64,000 bases of DNA from Xenococcus sp. MO_188.B8. Lineage in GTDB: Bacteria; Cyanobacteriota; Cyanobacteriia; Cyanobacteriales; Xenococcaceae. The notes below the pieces were generated by a model. The model saw only the letters and a program-made list of their open reading frames with translations, did no database searches and was not told the DNA's origin. The stretch spans positions 1 to 64,000 of the forward strand of contig JASJDR010000018.1 in the NCBI GenBank assembly GCA_030065615.1, in the 5' to 3' direction. The translations under genes were made by a program, and so were the position numbers. The stretch's first letter is position 1, and each line of letters opens with the position of its first letter. Of the stretch, positions 17,401 through 26,749 are shown piece after piece.

Positions 17401-18294
17401 ATGAAGAGAAAAAAGCGAAATCGTTTTAATAAGTTGACCGGGGAACACCGGTCACCGCAGGCACCGTCGTCTCTTGGTGCGCGTTCCCTAGGTCGGGAGA
17501 CCCGACCGGGGTCGCACCGCTTTTACGGCGGTGTAACGGTGACTCCTTGGCTGGCAATATTGGCCATTTTAACTTGGAGCGCTTTATTATTGAACTATGC
17601 GGTAACTGGTCAGTATAAATTACTAATCCATCCTAATTATTTCTATTTAATGCTTGCTAGTAGTATTTGTTTATTGTTGCTCGGCATATTTCGTAGCTTA
17701 TTACTATTCAATTCTCCCCCAAATCAAACAGAAAAAAATGAACATATTACTTTGTTTCCTCCTGGTTTCGGAAGTCTCTTATTACTACTAGTCGCGATCG
17801 CAGGTTGGCTAATTCCCCCCAATGTTCTCAGCAGCACCGCCGCCTTACAAAGAGGAGTCGCTGAGACTTTACCTGCTACTAATTCCCAACCTCAAGCCTT
17901 TGTCACCAGTATTAAGCCCGAAGAGCGATCGCTTATAGATTGGGTCAGAACTTTAAATGCTTATCCTGAACCCGATGCTTATCAAGGGCAGCCAGCTCAT
18001 ATTACTGGATTTGTGATCGATCTACCCGAACTTCCCGACAATTACCTATTTCTGGCTCGTTTTATTATTACCTGTTGCGCGGTAGATGCCTACCCCGTCG
18101 GAATTCCCATACAATTGAATGATCCGCAAAAAAAATATCCCCCCGATACTTGGTTAGAAATCACAGGAAATATGACTACTGCTACTTTGGCAGTTCGCGA
18201 TCGCACTGAACAAATTCGGGAAAAACGGCAACTAGTTGTCTCCGCAACTACCATTAAACCAATTCCGACCCCTGCTGATCCCTATGGACATTAA
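17401..18294 (+). CDS. TIGR03943 (YcgQ-like) membrane protein with in-frame repeat insert
   Basis: A 297-residue protein partnering the preceding permease. After the N-terminus there are membrane helices near residues 48-70 and 76-98, a third near 118-135, and a C-terminal soluble domain with PAHITGFVIDLPELPDNYLFLARFIITCCAVDAYP (given here in parts) that identifies the family. Residues 14-48 are foreign: they are encoded by a 105-bp GC-rich repeat (17439-17543) flanked by TGAC. Removing those 35 codons restores MKRKKRNRFNKLT joined to PWLAILAILTW, which is a normal start for the family. The insert has no stop in this frame and is Arg/Gly/Ser-rich. A GTG at 17538 could also serve as an alternative start, avoiding the insert. 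Confidence 0.88.
   Translation: MKRKKRNRFNKLTGEHRSPQAPSSLGARSLGRETRPGSHRFYGGVTVTPWLAILAILTWSALLLNYAVTGQYKLLIHPNYFYLMLASSICLLLLGIFRSLLLFNSPPNQTEKNEHITLFPPGFGSLLLLLVAIAGWLIPPNVLSSTAALQRGVAETLPATNSQPQAFVTSIKPEERSLIDWVRTLNAYPEPDAYQGQPAHITGFVIDLPELPDNYLFLARFIITCCAVDAYPVGIPIQLNDPQKKYPPDTWLEITGNMTTATLAVRDRTEQIREKRQLVVSATTIKPIPTPADPYGH
17435..17543 (-). repeat. 105-bp GTCA-flanked nested-hairpin element inside a gene
   Basis: TGAC at 17435-17438 and TGAC at 17540-17543 bound a 105-bp element, oriented opposite to the one at 35907. Read on the minus strand it carries the outer stem GGTGCG/CGCACC, the spacer ACCCC, an inner hairpin GGTCGGG/CCCGACC, TAGGGAACG and AAGAG. Its ends are the same as those of the copy at 35907-36011, and both are exactly 105 bp long. 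It sits in the coding sequence of the TIGR03943 gene. Confidence 0.9.
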
Positions 18295-18319
18295 ATATCA
18301 AAAATTCAACATTAAATAT

Positions 18320-18508
18320 TGACGCTTGCGCAGCTCTACCCAAAGGGTCTCGACCCTGCGCCGTTGCACGGCGTTTATCCAGAGCACCGATCTGTTTACC
18401 CAGCTCCGTGTTCTGGGGACAAGCCCAGCTCCGTGTTCTGGGCTAAGGAAGCGGTGGAAGCCCGCGTCGGCGTAAGACGCAAGGGAATGTCCACCAAGAT
18501 ACGCGCGA
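18320..18508. repeat. Mosaic of dispersed GC-rich repeat modules
   Basis: It begins with GACGCTTGCG and GGTCTCGACCCTGCG and continues with a 72-bp block (18373-18444) that recurs exactly at 24899-24970. It ends with a module whose outer stem GGTGGA (18453) pairs with TCCACC (18490) around the inner hairpin GCGTC/GACGC (18464-18480). The same spacer words as in other modules (GGGAATG before and AAGA after the closing stem) are present. Open frames reading through it are artefacts. Confidence 0.82.
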
Positions 18509-18551
18509 GTTTAAGCATTGAGCACCACATCATTAGTAATTGACAAAATTA

Positions 18552-20027
18552 ATGAGGATACAAGCCATAGATAAAATAGCGATCGCATTAATTATGACCT
18601 TAAGTTGTCTGATTGGTTTTGTGGTTTGGGGAACCAATGCTTGTGGGAGCAACTGCCCTTTCCAAGTTAAACCCCAAGTCACTCAATTTAGTTGGCAAGA
18701 CAAAAAAATTGGCAGCGAAGATCGGGCATTTTTATTAACTTTTAATCGTCCGATGGATCGCGATAGCATTGAAGCTAACTTAGTCATCGAACCGCCCTTA
18801 CCAGGAAAAATCAGTTGGTCAGGGAATAAACTAGCCTATACTTTAAATGCTCCTGCACCCTATGGCGAAAACTATCGGCTCTTTATCGAAGATGGTCAAC
18901 AACAATTTACTGGTGGTAAACAATCAGGAGAGAAAATACAACCCTTTTTTGGTAAATTTCATAGTCGCGATCGCGCTTTTGCCTATATTGGGAATCAAGG
19001 AAAAGAGCAAGGGAGATTAATTCTCTATAACTGGACGCAACAAGAAAAAACTATTCTCACTCCTCCCGATCTCATCGTATTTGACTTTGAACCCTATCAC
19101 CAAAGCGATCGCATTCTCTTCTCCGCTGCGAACAAGCAAGATGGCATAGATGGCATTAGGAAATTGCAACTGTATACTGTTACCACCCAACTCAATCAAG
19201 AATCCCCCACCGAATCCAGCGCCGCGATCGAGTTAGTCTTAGACAATCAAAAATATCAAAATAATAAATTCGATCTTTCTCAAGACGGTCAGACCATTAT
19301 TGTGCAGCGGATCAACCGCCAAAAACCCGCCGATTTTGGACTTTGGAAAATTACAGCCAATAATCCTCCCCAACGCCTACCCAAATCCCAAGGAGGAGAT
19401 TTTTTATTAACTCCAGACAGTCAAACCCTTGCTGTTGCTCAGGGCGAAGGCATAGCTTTATTGCCATTGACCCCTAATGACCAACCCTTAGACTTTTTAC
19501 CGAAATTTGGGAAAGTTGTTAGCTTCTCTCCCGATGGTACAGCAGCAGCTATGATTAACTACAATACTGACAATGCCGAATTGCGATATACCAGTTCTCT
19601 GTTTTATGTCAACAATCAAGGAATCGAAAAAGAATTAATCAATCTAGAAGGCTCGATTATCGATTGTCAGTTTAATCCTAACGCAACTCATCTTTACTGC
19701 TTACTGACAGAGTTACGTTCTGAGCCAGAATTTTACGAACAACCCTATCTCGCAGAAATTAACCTCAAGACTACCGAAATTATCCCTTTACTAGCTTTAC
19801 CCCAATACCAAGATAGTAAAATAAGCGTTGCTCCTGATGGTTTGGGAGTTTTATTCGATCAAGTTTTAACCACCAATGAAGAATTAACAGAAAAGCCATC
19901 TGGTAATGGCTCATCAGATGTAATTAATAGTCGGATGTGGCTCCTCATCCCACCTACTGATCAAACTTCTATCCACCAAGTAGAGCAATTACCTCTAGTT
20001 GGTTTTCACCCTCAATGGTTACCTTGA
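18552..20027 (+). CDS. Ig-like plus beta-propeller exported protein
   Basis: A 491-residue protein counted from the ATG at 18552 (a TTG four codons earlier is also possible). Residues 5-30 are a membrane anchor or signal peptide. Residues about 45-120 resemble a bacterial Ig-like domain (AFLLTFNRPMDRDSIEANLVIEP, in parts; Big_5/SbsA-like). The rest consists of WD40/TolB-like beta-propeller blades with repeated patterns such as FDLSQDGQTIIV, FLLTPDSQTLAV and VSFSPDGTAAAM. No catalytic motif is seen, so a periplasmic binding or sensing role is an inference. It follows the YcgQ-like gene on the same strand, but the mosaic repeat lies between them. Confidence 0.78.
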   Translation: MRIQAIDKIAIALIMTLSCLIGFVVWGTNACGSNCPFQVKPQVTQFSWQDKKIGSEDRAFLLTFNRPMDRDSIEANLVIEPPLPGKISWSGNKLAYTLNAPAPYGENYRLFIEDGQQQFTGGKQSGEKIQPFFGKFHSRDRAFAYIGNQGKEQGRLILYNWTQQEKTILTPPDLIVFDFEPYHQSDRILFSAANKQDGIDGIRKLQLYTVTTQLNQESPTESSAAIELVLDNQKYQNNKFDLSQDGQTIIVQRINRQKPADFGLWKITANNPPQRLPKSQGGDFLLTPDSQTLAVAQGEGIALLPLTPNDQPLDFLPKFGKVVSFSPDGTAAAMINYNTDNAELRYTSSLFYVNNQGIEKELINLEGSIIDCQFNPNATHLYCLLTELRSEPEFYEQPYLAEINLKTTEIIPLLALPQYQDSKISVAPDGLGVLFDQVLTTNEELTEKPSGNGSSDVINSRMWLLIPPTDQTSIHQVEQLPLVGFHPQWLP

Positions 20028-20201
20028 AAAGCGTAACCTCATAATCATCATAATATTATTTTACATCTCAGCTTGTGGTAGTGCGTTTATAATATCTAAA
20101 TTACTTGATTAAGTTGACAATTAACCAATCAAAAATGTTTTTTTAATTGGATTATAATCTTTTAATTATCAACTTTCAATTTAATCTAAAACTTTTTTGT
20201 A

Positions 20202-21374
20202 ATGTCAACAATAATTAATCCTACTATTCCTTTTAGTTCATCACCTCTTCCTGGCGGAGGCTTAGAGATTGTAGGCTTTGAAGATCAAGTTAATAGACTA
20301 AATGGTTCAGAACAGGCAGACTCCATTACTGGTGGTAATCTAGGAGATCTTTTAAGCGGGTTATCTGGAGACGATACTATCGTAGGTGGACAAGGAAATG
20401 ACATCTTGCGAGGTGGAGAAGGAAATGACAATCTTGAAGGGAATGAAGGTAGTGATCTTCTAGTCGGAGATGCAGGTGCAGATACTCTCAGTGGGGGAGA
20501 AGGAGATGATACTTTAATTTCAGGTAATACTCTCGTTCTTCTTGATGGTGGTACAGGTCAAGATATGCTAGTTGCTGCGGGGGGAGGTAACACTCTCACT
20601 GGAGGTTCGGAAATAGATCAGTTTGAATTAGATCTGACCCAAAGATTAGTAGATCCCCTGGATCAAATTACCGACTATCAAACGGGAGAAAAAATTCTTG
20701 TTAAAGGGAATGTTCCGTCAGGTACAATTAGCTATGATCCAGACACAGGGATACTTTCTCTCAACGGACAAGCGATCGCCCAGCTAGCAACTGGTCTTAA
20801 CATCAACCCTAATGATGTTGAATATTTAGCAATTAATAAATTAGATGGTACAGAACAGAATGATGCGATCGCTGGTGGTGATTTAGCTGATATTATAAAC
20901 GGTTTGGCTGGCAATGATACCCTTGCTGGGAGAGCGAATAATGATACTATTCAAGGCGGATCTGGCAACGATCTGCTTCGAGGCAATACAGGAAATGATT
21001 TGCTAGTAGACGCACCTGGTAATAATACTTTAGAAGGGGGGCAAGGGAATGATACTCTCCAAGCTGGGTACCAAGATAGCCTTGGTGGGGGGAATGGAAA
21101 TGATGTTTTAATCGTTGCTGATGGAAATAGTACTCTCAGTGGGGGTACGGGTGCAGACAGTTTTCAATTTGATTTTTCCCGAAGGATACCTAATGTTGTG
21201 AATCAAATATCTGATTTCGACCCAGGAGCAGATTCTATTGTTATTCGGGGAATTGGGGAAACCAGAGATCTTAATTACGATCCCACCACTGGAATCCTTT
21301 CTCTCAACGGTCAAGCCATAATTCAACTAGGTACAGACCTTGAGATTAATGAAGATGATATCGAGTTTATCTAA
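20202..21374 (+). CDS. RTX calcium-binding repeat protein with internal duplication
   Basis: A 390-residue protein without a classical signal peptide. It contains two blocks of GGxGxDxLxGG-type nonapeptides (about residues 35-110 and 220-305), which form calcium-binding parallel beta-rolls and are usual in type I secreted proteins. Each block is followed by a near-copy of the same C-terminal module: QITDYQTGEKILVKG, YDPDTGILSLNGQAI and, in the second, QISDFDPGADSIVIRG, YDPTTGILSLNGQAI. Thus the gene is a tandem duplication of one RTX-plus-C-cap unit. Type I export is inferred from the repeat class and lack of a signal peptide; no exporter gene is adjacent. Confidence 0.88.
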   Translation: MSTIINPTIPFSSSPLPGGGLEIVGFEDQVNRLNGSEQADSITGGNLGDLLSGLSGDDTIVGGQGNDILRGGEGNDNLEGNEGSDLLVGDAGADTLSGGEGDDTLISGNTLVLLDGGTGQDMLVAAGGGNTLTGGSEIDQFELDLTQRLVDPLDQITDYQTGEKILVKGNVPSGTISYDPDTGILSLNGQAIAQLATGLNINPNDVEYLAINKLDGTEQNDAIAGGDLADIINGLAGNDTLAGRANNDTIQGGSGNDLLRGNTGNDLLVDAPGNNTLEGGQGNDTLQAGYQDSLGGGNGNDVLIVADGNSTLSGGTGADSFQFDFSRRIPNVVNQISDFDPGADSIVIRGIGETRDLNYDPTTGILSLNGQAIIQLGTDLEINEDDIEFI

Positions 21375-21484
21375 AGAAAAAAGAAAATTTTAATTGAGAT
21401 TTCTTTCCTTGATAATTGCTCAAATAAGCGAATAGTAATAGTAATTGATGTGATGCCAAATTAATTAGGGTTTACAACACATAC

Positions 21485-21665
21485 AATTTAGGTAGGGGTT
21501 AGGCACTGCCCAATCCCTATATTATAAGCACTACGTAATTTGGTTAGGACATTGGTAAATGCCCAGCCTATGATTAGTAAACTTTTGACTTCCCCTCCTC
21601 GGAGGGGTTAGGGGTGGGTGACTTGCGCGTAGCGCTATATCTGTCGCATTCTTTATTCAAATTGG
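21485..21665. repeat. Dispersed repeats between surface protein genes
   Basis: The words AATTTAGGTAGGGGTT and TTTGAATAAAGAATRCGRCAGATA (inverted here, about 21636-21665) recur near 53385-53432 and 55846-55873. A hairpin CCCCTCC/GGAGGGG (21592-21607) followed by GTTAGGGGTGGGT is also present. The last is, from memory, a common cyanobacterial intergenic repeat. Confidence 0.6.
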
Positions 21666-24600
21666 TATGACGAGGAATTACAATTAGCAGAAGTCTTGGG
21701 AACGCGATTATGTTTATTATTAGTAGGGTAAGTTGTTAAAGTAACAGTGCCATCTTCACGAATAATTACTCCTCTTGCTGGATAAATATATCCATTATCT
21801 GTTTTAAATGGTTTAATATCATCAGGAATGTAATTATAATTAAGCTCTTCTTGACTTGTCTGGTTCTCCTCTATAGTAAGAGCAGTAAGTTCTTTCTCCT
21901 TGTCTACTGTAATAGGTTTACCGTCAGGGATTAAAGCATCAGCAGTAAAAGGTGCAGTGGGTTCAGGTGGTGCGCCTCCTTTTCCCTTATAGGTTAAGCT
22001 AGTTCCTCCTCCTCTAGGAGAACAAGATTCAGTCGCAATAGTTTCTGCGGAGACGGGGTTAGTCGGTAATCTATCTGTGCGTTGAAGAGGATTGGTGTCA
22101 GGTGAATTAATAATAACAATACCATCTAAACCAAATTCAGAACTGGCATCAATATCATTAGTATCATTTAACTTACCTGCTGTACCTTTGCTTTCTACGA
22201 AGCCCAAGAGTCCCTGAGTGATAATCTTTATATTACCTCCTGTTCCTGCCACAGCATTAGCACGAATATCACTACCCAATCCTCTAGAGGGAAAACCAAT
22301 TACAAACCCAGAATCAATATTTATGTTTCCACCGTCAGCATTGTTAGTTGCTTCGGCAGAAATTGTACTGTTGTTACTGAGTATCAAATTATCTTTGACG
22401 AATAAATTAATTGTACTCAAGGAAGGAATTGCTACTTTTTGTAAACTAGTAGTAGTTGCTGAGATTGTTCCTAAATCTAAGTTGATATTTTTAGCACGAA
22501 TAGTTATTGTGCCACCACTTCCAGATCCGGCGCTATCTGCGGCAATCGTACCTTGGTTAGATAGGTTGACTTCATCGGTAAATTGAGTGGTATCCAAGTT
22601 TCCTTCTGCATCAAAAATTCCGATAGTTATGTTTCCCCCATCCCCTTGAGAGCCAGATATGGTATTGGCAAAAACCCCACTTTCAGCACTAACTGGATCA
22701 ATTGCACTAGTAGCTATAGTATTGGCTGTTTCTTCATCGATGCCCCTGTCTACTATTGCGTCCACTACTGAATTAAATCTGTCCTGAAAAGTGGGATCAC
22801 TACCATCAATAGTAATCTGATTTTTGATATTAAGATTGATATTCCCAGCACTTTCATTACTAAAAGCAGCAGCCTGAATTTGCCCCCCTCCTAATATTTC
22901 TAGGATATCTGCGTTAACTGTAATATTTCCTCCAGCAAAATCGCTGCGACTTCTAGCAGAGATAACTCCTCCATCGGACAAACTAAGTTTAGGAGTATTA
23001 ACGATAATCTCTCCACCTTGACCTCCTGCTCCAGCTTCTGTACTAGCAAGTAAGCCACTAGAAAAACCCCCTACAGTATTTTCTTCTAGTATGAGAAAAG
23101 GGGCAACTCCCGAAATATTAACAGAATCATCTGCATTGACAATAATATTGCCTGCATTACCTTGTCCAAAAGTTGAGGTACGTATTGCTCCTCCTTCTGT
23201 AAGAAATAGAGTGTTCGCGGTAATCATTACTTGACCTCCGTCCCCCTGTCCAAAAGTATTACTACGGAGAAAAGCTCCATCTTCTATGGATAAGGAACCT
23301 GCTGTAATTGTGATATCGCCGGTATTACCGATAGTTTCTGATTCTGTAAGGCTAAAAATAGCGCTGATAGACTCTTCTTTAATTCCAGATATTAGTATTT
23401 CTCCATCTACATCAATTACAACGTTACCAGCATTACCTTGACCACCTTGATTAATTGATGTCTGTATTTGTGATCCTTGTAAAAGAGATAAGGAGTTAGC
23501 TTGAATGCTAATAGTTCCCCCGTCTCCTACTGCACTACTTGCTACATTACTAAAAAGATTTCCATCTATAATCTCTGCTTGACCTTGAATATTGAGGTTA
23601 ATATTACCTGCATTACCCTGACTAAAAGTTGCTGTACTAATTCTTGCGCCATCAACGATGGAAAAAGAACTAGCTGTGATGTTAATATCACCACTGTTGC
23701 CTGTTGCCCCTCCAATAACCTGATTTAGAATAGTGCTTGCTCCACTGAGATTAACTGCCCCCGTCGCATTAATATTAATATCCCCCGCTTGTGCACCGTC
23801 AAAACCAAAATTGTCTATCTCGCTTTGTAAATTACTGGCACTCAACAACTCAAAATTATTGGCATTAATGTTAATTGAGCCACCTTCTCCATCACTAGTG
23901 AAGTCAACCCTAACTTGAGAATTATTTAAAGATACGTTTCCTCTAGGAAGATTATCAGGAAAATTTAAGCTGCCATCTTCATTTATACCGACAGTTTCTG
24001 AGGTAGATAAACCACCCAATTCAACTCTTCCACCTGGTGCAACTAATAGCGCATCGTTAAGATCGAGATTGCCCCCAATCAAGTTAATACTTTGATCTTC
24101 AGCAACTGATAACAGTGCAAAGTCAGCAACTGCAGTAGCATTTTCATTCCCATTTATTGTGATATCTCCTGGATTATCCCGAATACCCAAACCAAGAGGC
24201 GCATTTACCGTTAACAGAGGAGGATTATCCGCATCTAAGGCACTAAACTCGCCATCAGAAAAGATAATACTATCGGCAGTACTACCAAAAAACGAACCCC
24301 CAATACTTAATCGGGCACTTTCCCCAAAGATAATTCCCGCCGGATTAATTAGAAACAAATTTGCTGTACCATTAGCTCCCAAGAACCCATTGATATTGGA
24401 AATATTGCCCCCTGTAACCCGCGAAAAAATATTGACAATATCTAAAGCATTATTAAAAAAGGCTCTCCCACCATCGGGAACAGAAAATTCCTGAAAACTA
24501 TGAAATAAATTACCCCCCGCGCGATTCCCATCGTTAATTGTGCCATCAGCATCTACTGTAGTGGAGGTAGTGCCATCGGGTATAACCTGAGCAGCAACAG

Positions 24601-24667
24601 GCATTAAAACACCAAAAGCCAAAATACTTGAAGTAGTGAGGACAGACAATAATTTACTTGCAATCAT
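21653..24667 (-). CDS. Two-partner-secretion exoprotein (FHA N-terminal domain)
   Basis: A 1004-residue exported protein. Residues 1-26 form a signal peptide ending around AQVIPDG. The TPS secretion domain covers about residues 30-180, with GGNLFHSFQEFSVPDGGRAFF (in parts), the family motif NPAGIIFGESARLSIGGSF and GGNISNINGFLG. The remainder is a right-handed beta-helix of repeats such as GNAGNINLNIQGQAEI and DGGTISIQANSLSL. The C-terminus (ESCSPRGGGTSL and beyond) is a short non-repeat tail often seen in cyanobacterial members. A TpsB-type outer-membrane partner is required and is not encoded in this window. Confidence 0.93.
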   Translation of the reverse strand: MIASKLLSVLTTSSILAFGVLMPVAAQVIPDGTTSTTVDADGTINDGNRAGGNLFHSFQEFSVPDGGRAFFNNALDIVNIFSRVTGGNISNINGFLGANGTANLFLINPAGIIFGESARLSIGGSFFGSTADSIIFSDGEFSALDADNPPLLTVNAPLGLGIRDNPGDITINGNENATAVADFALLSVAEDQSINLIGGNLDLNDALLVAPGGRVELGGLSTSETVGINEDGSLNFPDNLPRGNVSLNNSQVRVDFTSDGEGGSININANNFELLSASNLQSEIDNFGFDGAQAGDININATGAVNLSGASTILNQVIGGATGNSGDINITASSFSIVDGARISTATFSQGNAGNINLNIQGQAEIIDGNLFSNVASSAVGDGGTISIQANSLSLLQGSQIQTSINQGGQGNAGNVVIDVDGEILISGIKEESISAIFSLTESETIGNTGDITITAGSLSIEDGAFLRSNTFGQGDGGQVMITANTLFLTEGGAIRTSTFGQGNAGNIIVNADDSVNISGVAPFLILEENTVGGFSSGLLASTEAGAGGQGGEIIVNTPKLSLSDGGVISARSRSDFAGGNITVNADILEILGGGQIQAAAFSNESAGNINLNIKNQITIDGSDPTFQDRFNSVVDAIVDRGIDEETANTIATSAIDPVSAESGVFANTISGSQGDGGNITIGIFDAEGNLDTTQFTDEVNLSNQGTIAADSAGSGSGGTITIRAKNINLDLGTISATTTSLQKVAIPSLSTINLFVKDNLILSNNSTISAEATNNADGGNINIDSGFVIGFPSRGLGSDIRANAVAGTGGNIKIITQGLLGFVESKGTAGKLNDTNDIDASSEFGLDGIVIINSPDTNPLQRTDRLPTNPVSAETIATESCSPRGGGTSLTYKGKGGAPPEPTAPFTADALIPDGKPITVDKEKELTALTIEENQTSQEELNYNYIPDDIKPFKTDNGYIYPARGVIIREDGTVTLTTYPTNNKHNRVPKTSANCNSSSYQFE

Positions 24668-25189
24668 AATCCTAACGAGGAAACTTTATTAATAGATATT
24701 AATCTATTAATTAATACTACATTTTATTTACTTCAATAATTGTTATTTATTCATCACTATTTTGGAGTTGAAGCGGGTCCGTGAAGTGAAAACTGGAGTT
24801 CTGAGAGAAAGGAGTCGGGAGCCAAGAGTTAGGCGTTTCAGGTTCAAAATATTGACATTTTTGAAAACTAGCGGTCGGACCCCGCGGAGGTTTCCTCCGT
24901 TTATCCAGAGCACCGATCTGTTTACCCAGCTCCGTGTTCTGGGGACAAGCCCAGCTCCGTGTTCTGGGCTTTGTAAGCAGCTAAGGAACGCGCACCAAGA
25001 GAGGGGTTTCAAAAAAGTAGATGCGGTTTGACTACAATATTGTTTGGGATGCAGTAGTCAAGAAAGTTTCTGCTCTTAATATTAAAATCAAAGGTATTTC
25101 AAAAAGGCTTAAAAAGAAGGACTAAATAGTTTAAAATTTCTGCTATATTTTCTCCTGTAGCTAGCAAATCTAATGTTTCTTCAAAGCAA
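24668..25189. other. Gene-free stretch containing a repeat mosaic
   Basis: Between the exoprotein and the anti-sigma gene. The stretch around 24868-25003 is the GC-rich repeat mosaic described separately. No gene is supported; open frames on both strands come from the repeat. Confidence 0.6.
24868..25003. repeat. GC-rich repeat mosaic sharing a 72-bp block
   Basis: Module start AGCGGTCGGACCCC, inner hairpin CGGAGG (24885-24890) / CCTCCG (24894-24899) with a TTT loop, then the 72-bp block found also at 18373-18444, then GGAACGCGCACCAAGAG. Opening stem GGTCGG and closing CGCACC do not match, so it is a recombinant or decayed copy. Confidence 0.8.
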
Positions 25190-25726
25190 CTAGTAATTAC
25201 TATCTACATCAACAGGAAAAGTGGAAATAGCTGCTTTGGGAATTGTCACAGTAGGTTGATTGAGAGTGACTGCTACCATAACTGGTTCGGACATAGTTTC
25301 TTTAATCTGAGATGCTGGGGATTTAACTGCTAACTTTAAACTATGATAATTGAAACCAGGAATTACACCAGATATAGCCGCTATGATGGTAGCAGCAATC
25401 ACGCCACCTCCCCATAAACATAATTTCCGCTGATTACGAGAGCGCTTTACTTCAGCAAATACTTGTTGCGAGATGACCTCAGGAGAGATGTCCTGGGAAA
25501 TAGGGACATCTAAACTTTGCATCTCGCTTTGTAATTTAATTAGTTGAATATAGATTTTTTTTATTTCCGGATCGTTATCGAGTAATTGTTGTACTTGTTG
25601 ACGCTCTGCTGAGGTAGCTTCGCCATCAATATAAGCACTGAGTAACTCAAAACAATCATCCTCAGTATCTTGTTGCTCAAGATTAGGTTGCCGATATTTT
25701 GCAAAATCATCAGATCTAGATGTCAT
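25190..25726 (-). CDS. Anti-sigma factor for the adjacent ECF sigma
   Basis: A 178-residue RseA/RskA-like anti-sigma factor. The N-terminal cytoplasmic domain (LLSAYIDGEATSAERQQVQQLL, in parts, about residues 28-60) is the zf-HC2-like helical anti-sigma domain without a zinc-binding His-Cys motif. One membrane helix lies at about residues 105-125 (LWGGGVIAATIIAAISGVIP, split). A C-terminal extracytoplasmic tail follows. It lies 97 bases downstream of sigG on the same strand, which is the usual sigma/anti-sigma arrangement. It presumably holds SigG at the membrane until a signal releases it. Confidence 0.86.
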   Translation of the reverse strand: MTSRSDDFAKYRQPNLEQQDTEDDCFELLSAYIDGEATSAERQQVQQLLDNDPEIKKIYIQLIKLQSEMQSLDVPISQDISPEVISQQVFAEVKRSRNQRKLCLWGGGVIAATIIAAISGVIPGFNYHSLKLAVKSPASQIKETMSEPVMVAVTLNQPTVTIPKAAISTFPVDVDSNY

Positions 25727-25822
25727 TTTGGCGTCACCACTGAGTTATAGAAAAAAACTAAGAAAATTAATACAACATAATAAAAATCAGAGATAATAAT
25801 CTCCTCTCCTATTACTAAATTA

Positions 25823-26479
25823 CTATTCATTGAGATAGTTTCGCAAGATAGATTGTAACTTCAATCTTGCTCTGGCAATTCGAGATTTTACCGTACCTAA
25901 AGATACTCCCGTCATTGCCGCTATTTCATCATAGGGCAAACCTTCAATTTCTCGCAACACGATAGTAGTACGAAAAGATTCTGGCAATTCTGCGATCGCT
26001 TGCTGTAATTTATCGTAAAATTCACTGGTTGCTAGATTATCGCTAGGACTGGGAAGATCTGATGATAATTCCCATTTCACTTCTCCATCTTTGACAGCGT
26101 GGGGAGCATCCAAAGATAAGGGTTTAGCGATCCGTTTACGTTTACGTAATTCATCATAAAATAAGTTGGTAGCAATACGACTGAGCCAGCCTCGGAACTT
26201 GGCTGGTTCTTGCAATCGCTTAATATTGCGATAAACGCGAATCCAAACTTCTTGGGCAAGATCTGCCCTCTCCTCCCAATCTGGTGCAAGATGATAGAAA
26301 AGTCTATTTACATGAGACTGATAGCGGCGCAACAGTTCAGCAAAAGCAATGGGATCTGGTTGAGCCCCTTCTTGACAGCGTAGGATCAAATCGTAATTAG
26401 AGAGTTTGTCGGTAGACTCCAATTTTTTAGTAGCGGTCACCTTAACTCCTGACCATGATACAGGAAGAGATTGATTCAT
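25823..26479 (-). CDS. sigG: SigG-type ECF RNA polymerase sigma factor
   Basis: A group 4 (ECF) sigma factor. Counted from the ATG at 26479 (MNQSLPVSWSG) it has 218 residues; an ATG at 26512 would add 11. Region 2 is seen in FAELLRRYQSHVNRLFYHL, DLAQEVWIRVYRNIKRL and FRGWLSRIATNLFYDELRK. Region 4 is ELPESFRTTIVLREIEGLP (split) then DEIAAMTGVSLGTVKSRIARARLKL. The N-terminal sequence and context match cyanobacterial SigG, a stress-responsive sigma that is essential in some species. The upstream region 26520-26749 has no clearly readable promoter. Confidence 0.92.
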   Translation of the reverse strand: MNQSLPVSWSGVKVTATKKLESTDKLSNYDLILRCQEGAQPDPIAFAELLRRYQSHVNRLFYHLAPDWEERADLAQEVWIRVYRNIKRLQEPAKFRGWLSRIATNLFYDELRKRKRIAKPLSLDAPHAVKDGEVKWELSSDLPSPSDNLATSEFYDKLQQAIAELPESFRTTIVLREIEGLPYDEIAAMTGVSLGTVKSRIARARLKLQSILRNYLNE

Positions 26480-26749
26480 GAACTTCTCCAATACAGGATT
26501 GAATATTTCCATGATCCATAGACTAAGGAAATTTGCAAAAGTTCCTCAAATTATTGATCAGTTATCAGCTGAAACAACTTGTATTAAAACTTTATATTTC
26601 TTTGCGAAGGAAATTTTAGTTATCCATCACCGGGAAAAGGGATTAGGGATTAGGTGAAATAGTTTCTTGATCGAATGATCTAGGCGCTAGCCTAAAAGCA
26701 ACCTAAACCCTAAAACCTTGTATCTTGAGGAAAGCTCAGATCATAACGA

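Noticed and set aside
18319-18543. 74-residue frame
   Set aside because: It is read from the repeat mosaic and has no protein-like composition.
24743-25031. Two overlapping 89-residue frames on opposite strands
   Set aside because: Both read through the palindromic repeat mosaic, which keeps both strands open.
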